A stretch of 11,122 nucleotides of DNA from Dyella_B sp035508675. Lineage in GTDB: Bacteria > Pseudomonadota > Gammaproteobacteria > Xanthomonadales > Rhodanobacteraceae. Positions 6,536 to 11,122 of the stretch are shown here, piece by piece. The notes beneath the pieces are model-generated. The model did not search any database, was not told the DNA's origin, and was given only the letters and a program-made list of their open reading frames with translations. The stretch is from positions 1 to 11,122 of the forward strand of contig NZ_DATJMN010000083.1 in the NCBI RefSeq assembly GCF_035508675.1. Reading direction: 5' to 3'. Position 1 is the first letter of the stretch, and every line of letters begins with the position of its first letter. The translations under genes and the position numbers were made by a program.

Positions 6536-8621
6536 ATTCACGGGCCGACGCCGCCTCCTGCGGCCCGCGCCCGACCACATGGGCCAAGGTATTGATGTTG
6601 TCGACCAGCCGGTCGCTGATGCGGACCAACTGCTCGGCGCGCGGGCGGTCGTCCGCCATGGCGAGCAGGCTGGCGAGGCTGCGCTGGAGCTGGCGCAGTT
6701 CCGGCGCGGGCGAGGGCACCTGGTTATTGCGCAGCGCAACAGCCAGGTTATGCAGATGGGTGGCGCCCCGTTCCACGAAGTGGGTGACTTCCACCTGCTC
6801 GGGTAGGCTGTCGCAGTCGTGCAGCAGGGCTTCCAAGGTCATCGCCGTGCGCGCCAGCCGGTTGCCGTTTAGGAAGAGGGCGTTGGCCAGTTCCAGCAGG
6901 GTCAATGGCGTGGCCGGTTCGGCTTGCATGCGGTCGACGGATGCTTGCGCATTGGTACGCGCGGTGCGGGCGGCAGTGCGCGTTTCGCGATGGGCATGGC
7001 GTTGTTCCGGACGCGCCAGCGCGCGCAGGTAATCCGCGTAGGCATCCAACATATCCGCCAGCGCAGCGCGTGCGCGTGCGCGTTCCCACGTCGGCCAGAC
7101 CACATAGGCGAGCAGGGCCATGCCGCTGCCCATCGCGGTATTGATCACACGGTCCATCACCGCGGTGCCGGAATTCACGCCTTCGAACGACAGCAGGATC
7201 ACCACCGTGCCGGTCAGCGCCGCCACAGCAATGCCGTAGTGCGCGGTGGCCAGGTAGCGGAACGCCATGCACAGCACCGCCATCAGGGCCAGGTGCGCCC
7301 AGGGATCGTGCGGCGTGATGTGCAGCAAGGCCGTAGTCAATACCAGCCCGAGGATGGTGCCCGCCACGCGCAGCAAGCCGAAATTGAGGGTGGCGGCGAA
7401 ATCCGGGCGCAGCACGATCGCCGCCGTCATCGGCAGCCAGTAGCCATGTGGCAGTTGCCACACGCGCGAAACGAGCAGTGCGATGCTCAAGCACACCGCG
7501 CAACGCATGGCATGCCGGAATGCCACCGAATGCGTGGTGAGGTTGGCGCGCAAGGTGGCGAGCGGCGAACTACCGCGCAACGCGCCGGGCAAGCGCGTTT
7601 CCGCCGCCGCCGCGCGCAGCTCGCCGCGTGAGCCGGCCCAGTTCGCATTGCGCACGGCCGCGGCGAGCTGACCGGAAAGTGCATGGATGTGCGCGGCAAC
7701 GCTGTCGCTGCGCGTATGATTGTCCAGCAAGGCACGTTCGCTGGCTTGCAGCGTTTGCAGGGCGCGGGTGGCTTGCTCCGGCGAGTCGCCGCTTTCCAGC
7801 GCATCGGCAATCGCGCTGAGCACGCGCGCCGCATCGGCGCGGAACATCGCTGCCATGTTCGCGGCGCCGTGCAATTCGGCCATCGCCACCAGTTCCAGGC
7901 GAATGCGCTCGGCCAGTTCCAGCAATACGGCAAAGGCCTCCATCGCACGGCCGCTGGCGTGATGGCGGCCAAGCAGCGTTTGCTGCAGCGTGGTCATCGC
8001 CTCGGTAAGCGCGGGCAGGTCTTCTTCGCTGTGCCGGTTTTCCTTGCACAGTGAAGCGAGGCCGCGATAGACGATGGCCAGCGCGTGCCGTTCCGGACCG
8101 TAGCGCTGCAGCGGCCACGCCGCGACGGAGAACAGCGCCAGCAACAAGCCGCCAGCGAAGATCAACGCCGCACCGATCAAGGCATGGTCGAGCGTGGTGG
8201 GCGTGGCCGCGGTGATCACCAGGAGGATCATGCTGGTCATGCCCACGCGCGCGATGTCGACGCCGAATACCACCAGCAAGCCGCCGAAGAAGCCGAAGGC
8301 CGCCATCGCCAGCATGATCAGCGGAAGATTGCCGCCGATCAAAAAGCCACACAGCGAAGCGAGCCCCGCCGCCAGTGACGCGAGAAAAAGCTGCCACGCG
8401 CGCTGGCGATAAGGGCCGGGCTGGTCGGAAAACATCGTATCCAGCGCACCCGCGCCGATCGCCAGGCCTGCTTCTTCGTGGCCGGTCAGCATGCCGACCG
8501 CCAGCGGCAGTGCGACTGCGGCGGTATTGCGGATCACCACCCACACCGGCACGTCCGGCCGCTTGGTCGCGGTCAGGCTCTGCAGCACGCTGGCGCGTAG
8601 CGAGTAGGCTCGGGTGGACAT
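6510..8621 (-). CDS. FUSC-family inner-membrane protein
   Basis: A 703-aa protein of the FUSC superfamily (fusaric-acid resistance / YccS / AaeB relatives), some of whose members export aromatic carboxylic acids. It has the typical two-part build: a hydrophobic N-terminal bundle of about 5-6 helices (26-170), a long soluble helical region (175-365), a second hydrophobic bundle (372-510), and a cytoplasmic helical tail. The signature region PHGYWLPMTAAIVLRPDF (391-408), followed by LLRVAGTILG (416-425), is characteristic of FUSC_2. The start is the ATG at 8621 (MSTRAYSLRA); the frame extends 29 codons upstream but that part is not protein-like, and the ribosome binding site is weak. The last ~8 residues (ESGIVNRKS) come from the intergenic repeat. 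It lies 95 bp upstream of the ACMSD gene on the same strand. The substrate is unknown. Confidence 0.9.
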   Translation of the reverse strand: MSTRAYSLRASVLQSLTATKRPDVPVWVVIRNTAAVALPLAVGMLTGHEEAGLAIGAGALDTMFSDQPGPYRQRAWQLFLASLAAGLASLCGFLIGGNLPLIMLAMAAFGFFGGLLVVFGVDIARVGMTSMILLVITAATPTTLDHALIGAALIFAGGLLLALFSVAAWPLQRYGPERHALAIVYRGLASLCKENRHSEEDLPALTEAMTTLQQTLLGRHHASGRAMEAFAVLLELAERIRLELVAMAELHGAANMAAMFRADAARVLSAIADALESGDSPEQATRALQTLQASERALLDNHTRSDSVAAHIHALSGQLAAAVRNANWAGSRGELRAAAAETRLPGALRGSSPLATLRANLTTHSVAFRHAMRCAVCLSIALLVSRVWQLPHGYWLPMTAAIVLRPDFAATLNFGLLRVAGTILGLVLTTALLHITPHDPWAHLALMAVLCMAFRYLATAHYGIAVAALTGTVVILLSFEGVNSGTAVMDRVINTAMGSGMALLAYVVWPTWERARARAALADMLDAYADYLRALARPEQRHAHRETRTAARTARTNAQASVDRMQAEPATPLTLLELANALFLNGNRLARTAMTLEALLHDCDSLPEQVEVTHFVERGATHLHNLAVALRNNQVPSPAPELRQLQRSLASLLAMADDRPRAEQLVRISDRLVDNINTLAHVVGRGPQEAASARESGIVNRKS

Positions 8622-8690
8622 GGCGGGGATAGATGCCGGAACGCAATGATTCTGCCCTACTGCCCTGGCGGTGTCGCCTGCTTGCCGTAC

Positions 8691-8718
8691 AAAAAAACGG
8701 CGCCGCAATGGGCGCCGT
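8691..8718 (-). terminator. Rho-independent terminator of efpL
   Basis: On the minus strand, ACGGCGCC (8718-8711), loop CATTGC, and GGCGCCGT (8704-8697) form a perfect 8-bp GC-rich stem, followed at once by seven Ts (8697-8691). It begins about 45 bp after the efpL stop. This is the only classical intrinsic terminator in the window, and it separates efpL from the FUSC gene, which must therefore have its own promoter in 8622-8690; I could not pick that promoter confidently. Confidence 0.92.
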
Positions 8719-8762
8719 ATTGCAAGGATTCAACGCGTCGCAAGCACGCGCGGCGTTTGCGT

Positions 8763-9341
8763 TCAGAACGTTTTTTCGTTACCGCGTCCGGCAAACTCGC
8801 CGGTGAGCGTGTTTACCCACACTTTCTCGTCGGTGGTGATGTACTCCGGCACCTGGATCTCGATGCCGGTATTGAGTTTGGCCGGCTTGGTGCGCTTGGT
8901 GGCGCTGGCCCCTTTCAGTTCCGGCGCGGTATCGACCACGGTCAGCAATACGCTGGTCGGCACCTGCAAGCCCACCGGCGCATCGTCGATCACTTGCACG
9001 TAATAGCCCTCCACGCCTTCGACGATGTAGCCGGCGTTGTCGCCGATCAGTTCCGGGTCGAGCGTGTATTGCGTGTAGTCCTCGTTGTCCATGAACACGT
9101 AAGTGTCACCGTCCATGTACGAGAAGTTGGCGGCGCGACGCACCAATTCCATTTCCTTCAGATCATCATCAGCGCGCAGGCTGAGATCGAACTTGCGTCC
9201 GCCGGGAATGGAGTACAGCGTGAAACGAAACGTGACGTTGCCGCCACGCGCGGTCGGCGAGCTGCGTTCGATGTCACGCACCTGGTACACGGTGCCTTCG
9301 TGTTCGACTACGTTGCCTTTCTTGACGTCGGAAGCTTTCAT
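8763..9341 (-). CDS. efpL: Elongation factor P-like protein (EfpL/YeiP)
   Basis: A 192-aa EF-P paralogue that binds stalled ribosomes and helps peptide-bond formation at proline-rich and related motifs. It has an N-terminal KOW domain (1-62) and two OB domains (about 67-126 and 130-185). The lengthened tip loop reads SSPTARGG (27-34) with Arg32 at the tip, where canonical EF-P has a lysine or rhamnosylated arginine; this SPTARG loop is the hallmark of YeiP/EfpL. YVFMDNEDYTQYT (81-93), ELKGASATKRTKPA (141-154) and TGIEIQVPEY (158-167) match E. coli YeiP as I recall it. Upstream in-frame codons to 9422 are repeat-derived, so the ATG at 9341 is the start; its Shine-Dalgarno is weak. A strong terminator follows. 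Confidence 0.94.
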   Translation of the reverse strand: MKASDVKKGNVVEHEGTVYQVRDIERSSPTARGGNVTFRFTLYSIPGGRKFDLSLRADDDLKEMELVRRAANFSYMDGDTYVFMDNEDYTQYTLDPELIGDNAGYIVEGVEGYYVQVIDDAPVGLQVPTSVLLTVVDTAPELKGASATKRTKPAKLNTGIEIQVPEYITTDEKVWVNTLTGEFAGRGNEKTF

Positions 9342-9371
9342 GGGATGTCGGAGATGAGTGGATGAGTGAGA

Positions 9372-9450
9372 GGGGAACGGGGAATAGGGAACGGGGGACA
9401 TCAAGGTTTGGGCGAACTGCATGTTCCCCGTTGCCTGCTCCCCGTTTCCC
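9372..9450. repeat. Inverted repeat between the SDR gene and efpL
   Basis: Two 29-nt arms (9372-9400 and 9422-9450) pair with 24 of 29 positions matching around a 21-nt loop. Each arm is built from near-tandem units of the type GGGGAAC/GGGGAAT. The right arm ends 3 bp from the SDR stop codon, so it could form a hairpin at the end of that transcript, but no T-run follows. It fills most of the 112-bp SDR-efpL gap, leaving about 30 bp for an efpL leader. Confidence 0.75.
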
Positions 9451-9453
9451 GCT

Positions 9454-10215
9454 TTATTTAGGCGCTAACCGCACTGCCCCGTCCAGGCGAATCGTTTCGC
9501 CGTTGATGTAGCGATTGCCCAGGATGAAGGCCACAGTGGCAGCGAATTCATCCGGCTTGCCCAGGCGCGAAGGGAAGGGGATGGAAGCGGCCAGCGACTC
9601 CTGCACTTGCGGTGGCATGCCGTCGACCATCGGGGTCCAGAAGATGCCCGGCGCGATCGTCGCCACGCGAATGCCGAAGCGTGACAGCTCGCGCGCCATC
9701 GGCAAGGTCATGCCCACGACGCCGCCCTTCGAGGCGGAGTAGGCCGCCTGGCCGATCTGGCCTTCATAGGCGGCGACGCTGGCGGTGTTGATGATCACGC
9801 CACGTTCGCCGTCCTCGCCGGCTTCGTTGTGCTGCATCAGTGCAGCGCCGGCCTTGGCGACGTTGAAACTGCCCACCAGGTTGACCATTACGGTGCTGGC
9901 GAAGGTGTTCAGCGGCATCGGGCCTTCCTTGCCCAGCACGCGGCCGGCACCCAGGATGCCGGCACAATTGATCACCACGTTCAGGCCGCCCAGCGCATCG
10001 CGCGCCGCGGCGACATTCGCGCTTACGCCTTCTTCGGAGGTGACGTCGGTGCGGAAGAAGTGCGCGTCCAGCGCCTTGGCTGCCTGTTGGCCTTTTTCCT
10101 CATTCACGTCGAACAGGGCGACCTGTCCGCCGTTGGCCACCAGATGCTGAGCCACCGCGTGGCCGAGACCCGAAGCGCCGCCGGTAATGATGGCCTTGAC
10201 TTGATTGAGCTGCAT
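9454..10215 (-). CDS. Short-chain dehydrogenase/reductase (possibly 3-hydroxyacyl-CoA dehydrogenase type)
   Basis: A 253-aa classical SDR with a Rossmann fold. The nucleotide-binding TGGASGLG is at 11-18; Asp36 ends strand 2 (ALFDVNEE), favouring NAD over NADP. NCAG is at 83-86, and the catalytic residues are Ser146, Tyr159 and Lys163 (YSASK), followed by the APGIFWTPM segment (188-196). The QAAYSASKGGVVGMTLPMAREL stretch and overall length resemble the type 2 3-hydroxyacyl-CoA dehydrogenase (HSD17B10-like) group acting on short or branched 3-hydroxyacyl-CoA; that subgroup call is tentative. The ATG at 10215 begins just before the Rossmann core and has GGGA about 8 bp upstream; the 41 extra codons to 10338 are not SDR-like. 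Soluble, cytoplasmic. A hairpin repeat separates it from efpL. Confidence 0.92.
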   Translation of the reverse strand: MQLNQVKAIITGGASGLGHAVAQHLVANGGQVALFDVNEEKGQQAAKALDAHFFRTDVTSEEGVSANVAAARDALGGLNVVINCAGILGAGRVLGKEGPMPLNTFASTVMVNLVGSFNVAKAGAALMQHNEAGEDGERGVIINTASVAAYEGQIGQAAYSASKGGVVGMTLPMARELSRFGIRVATIAPGIFWTPMVDGMPPQVQESLAASIPFPSRLGKPDEFAATVAFILGNRYINGETIRLDGAVRLAPK

Positions 10216-10326
10216 GGAACATCCCGTAAAACGAAAAACGCAATGGTAGCGCAGCGCCTTGCCTAGGGCGGTGAATCCCTGCGATGTTTGCTGGCAGCGG
10301 TCGTCATCGCCGCCAGCCGTCGGCGT

Positions 10327-10340
10327 GCTTGCCGGCAAGC
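10327..10340. repeat. 14-bp perfect palindrome
   Basis: GCTTGCCGGCAAGC is its own reverse complement. Its right half (CAAGC) is shared with the left arm of the stem-loop at 10336-10366, so the two structures cannot form together on one strand. It could be a protein-binding dyad or part of the terminator region of the 171-aa gene. Confidence 0.6.
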
Positions 10341-10366
10341 CATGGCGCTTTTCGCGCCATGGCTTG
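10336..10366 (-). terminator. 13-bp perfect stem-loop after the 171-aa gene
   Basis: CAAGCCATGGCGC (10336-10348) and GCGCCATGGCTTG (10354-10366) pair perfectly over 13 bp with a 5-nt loop (GAAAA on the minus strand). It begins 8 bp after the stop codon of the 171-aa gene, as expected of a transcript end. There is no T-run, so it may be a Rho-assisted or mRNA-stabilising hairpin. Confidence 0.55.
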
Positions 10367-10374
10367 GGGAAACA

Positions 10375-10890
10375 TCAATACAGGCAGTCGATCAAACTCT
10401 CATGCAGGTTCGTACGGGTACGGGGTAGTGTCACTTGCATCGGCCCCCTGTTGTTGGCCAGCGCCACAGCCAGTTCCTGGGCGCTGGTGGATGGCGCCAG
10501 CGGACTGACGCATTGCCATACGCGCGGTTTCACCACGACCTTGCCGCTGTTCGGGTCGACCTCCTCCTCGCTGGCGGCAAACACCCATACGCATTCGCCG
10601 ATGAGGCCGGTGCTGGTGTTGACCGAGCAGCGATAGTTCAGCGCTTCGATATTGGTGTATTCGCCGGAACAAAAGGTGTCGCCGCAGACATCGTCGAACT
10701 CGCGTTTCAGCGAGTACCGGGTATTCCACCAGGCATCCTGTTCCTGCCATGTCGGCAGGTAATCCTGCATCTCTACATAGGTGGCGGCTTGAGGGCTGCG
10801 GTCCGTGGCGGTGGCCGGCAGGGCGAAGCCCAGGCCGATGACGGATAGGCTCAGCAGCGCCATCCGGCCGGTGATCGAACGTGCGTTCAT
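10375..10890 (-). CDS. Exported six-cysteine protein of unknown function, 171 aa
   Basis: I do not recognise a family. Residues 1-29 look like a Sec signal peptide (MNARSITGR, a hydrophobic core, then ALPATA before Thr29). The mature part has a tryptophan/tyrosine-rich N-terminal segment (YLPTWQEQDAWWNTRYSLKREF, about 44-65) and six cysteines, C69, C74, C88, C100, C127 and C169, enough for three disulfides, which suits a periplasmic or secreted protein. The start is the second of two close ATGs: AAGGAG lies 9 bp before the ATG at 10890, while the ATG at 10899 abuts it directly. The longer frame to 10968 runs through leader hairpins and is unlikely. A stem-loop follows the stop. It has no same-strand neighbour close enough to suggest a job. 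Confidence 0.85.
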   Translation of the reverse strand: MNARSITGRMALLSLSVIGLGFALPATATDRSPQAATYVEMQDYLPTWQEQDAWWNTRYSLKREFDDVCGDTFCSGEYTNIEALNYRCSVNTSTGLIGECVWVFAASEEEVDPNSGKVVVKPRVWQCVSPLAPSTSAQELAVALANNRGPMQVTLPRTRTNLHESLIDCLY

Positions 10891-10916
10891 GACTTGCATC
10901 TCCTTGTTGTTGAACA

Positions 10917-10962
10917 GTGCGCCGGTTTGCGGCGCACGTTCATTGAGCGCCGCAAGCGGCGC
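10917..10962 (-). promoter_or_regulatory. Tandem hairpins in the leader of the 171-aa gene
   Basis: Two GC-rich hairpins stand side by side upstream of the start. The first pairs GTGCGCCG (10917-10924) with CGGCGCAC (10930-10937), an 8-bp perfect stem with a 5-nt loop. The second is built from GCGCCG (10947-10952) and CGGCGC (10957-10962) around CAAG. The first lies about 11 nt upstream of the AAGGAG ribosome binding site. They would be in the untranslated leader if the promoter at about 11001 is real. Confidence 0.5.
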
Positions 10963-11000
10963 CATCAACAGAAGAGAACATCCGAAGGCGAGGTAAGGTT

Positions 11001-11006
11001 TTTATA
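11001..11006 (-). promoter_or_regulatory. Candidate -10 box for the 171-aa gene
   Basis: The minus strand reads TATAAA here, a good -10 match in a GC-rich background, and would give a leader of about 100 nt. No convincing -35 box sits 16-18 bp upstream, so this is a weak call. Confidence 0.35.
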
Positions 11007-11054
11007 CGCTGCCTGCAAACTGTGAAGTGGGCAGCAGGGCTTGCAAACGGCTAG

Positions 11055-11122
11055 GAGCCTGTCGGATTTGAATGGTCGAAGCGAAAATACGGCTGCGCGA
11101 GGACAGATGTTCGACGATGCGC
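11055..11122. mobile_element. Possible insertion-sequence edge (partial, at window end)
   Basis: After CTAG (11051-11054) the sequence GAGCCTGTCGGATTTG begins, resembling an IS terminal inverted repeat next to a CTAG target of the kind IS5-type elements duplicate. The ~68 bp to the window edge hold no convincing gene start. The element, if present, lies outside the window; this rests on pattern memory only. Confidence 0.3.

Noticed and set aside
5455..7032. A 525-codon plus-strand open frame across ACMSD, the gap and the FUSC 3' end
   Set aside because: It crosses two well-supported minus-strand genes and an inverted repeat; its composition is typical of antisense shadow translation.
10216..10338. 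Longer SDR start adding 41 residues
   Set aside because: The added part has no SDR character and the ATG at 10215 directly precedes the Rossmann core with a plausible GGGA ribosome binding site.

Overview
The window looks like ordinary chromosomal DNA from a GC-rich gammaproteobacterium, most likely Xanthomonadales/Lysobacterales and probably a Rhodanobacteraceae relative (Dyella, Rhodanobacter or Luteibacter type). I infer this from remembered protein similarity, the cupin-proB-proA order, an EfpL-type EF-P paralogue, and GC-rich intergenic inverted repeats typical of this group. No database was searched.

Layout, left half (+ strand). The last 15 codons of an upstream gene (possibly argH) are followed by a small cupin gene, then proB and proA. 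Cupin, proB and proA are joined by 4-bp stop/start overlaps (GTGA, ATGA), so they form a tightly coupled proline-biosynthesis operon. Downstream of proA lies a 275-bp gap filled by a composite inverted-repeat element, then a small NTF2/SnoaL-like gene that converges on kynU with only 3 bp between the stop codons.

Layout, right half (- strand, read right to left). A 171-aa six-cysteine exported protein has a hairpin-rich leader and a 13-bp stem-loop after its stop. Next come a short-chain dehydrogenase, an inverted repeat, efpL (EF-P-like, Arg-tip loop) with a textbook terminator, a 703-aa FUSC-family membrane protein, a second inverted repeat, an ACMS decarboxylase (ACMSD), a 173-aa exported protein overlapping it by 4 bp, and kynureninase. 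KynU and ACMSD are both kynurenine-pathway enzymes. The steps between and around them (kynurenine 3-monooxygenase, 3-hydroxyanthranilate dioxygenase, later dehydrogenases) are not in the window. The FUSC protein belongs to a superfamily with aromatic-acid exporters, so a link to this cluster is possible but unproven.

The last ~70 bp look different from a gene upstream region and could be the edge of an insertion sequence next to a CTAG target, but this is unconfirmed. I found no CRISPR array, RNA gene, toxin-antitoxin pair or defence system. The most notable non-coding material is the set of GC-rich inverted repeats in the gaps, one of which supplies the 3' end of the FUSC reading frame. I see no clear new biological system here.
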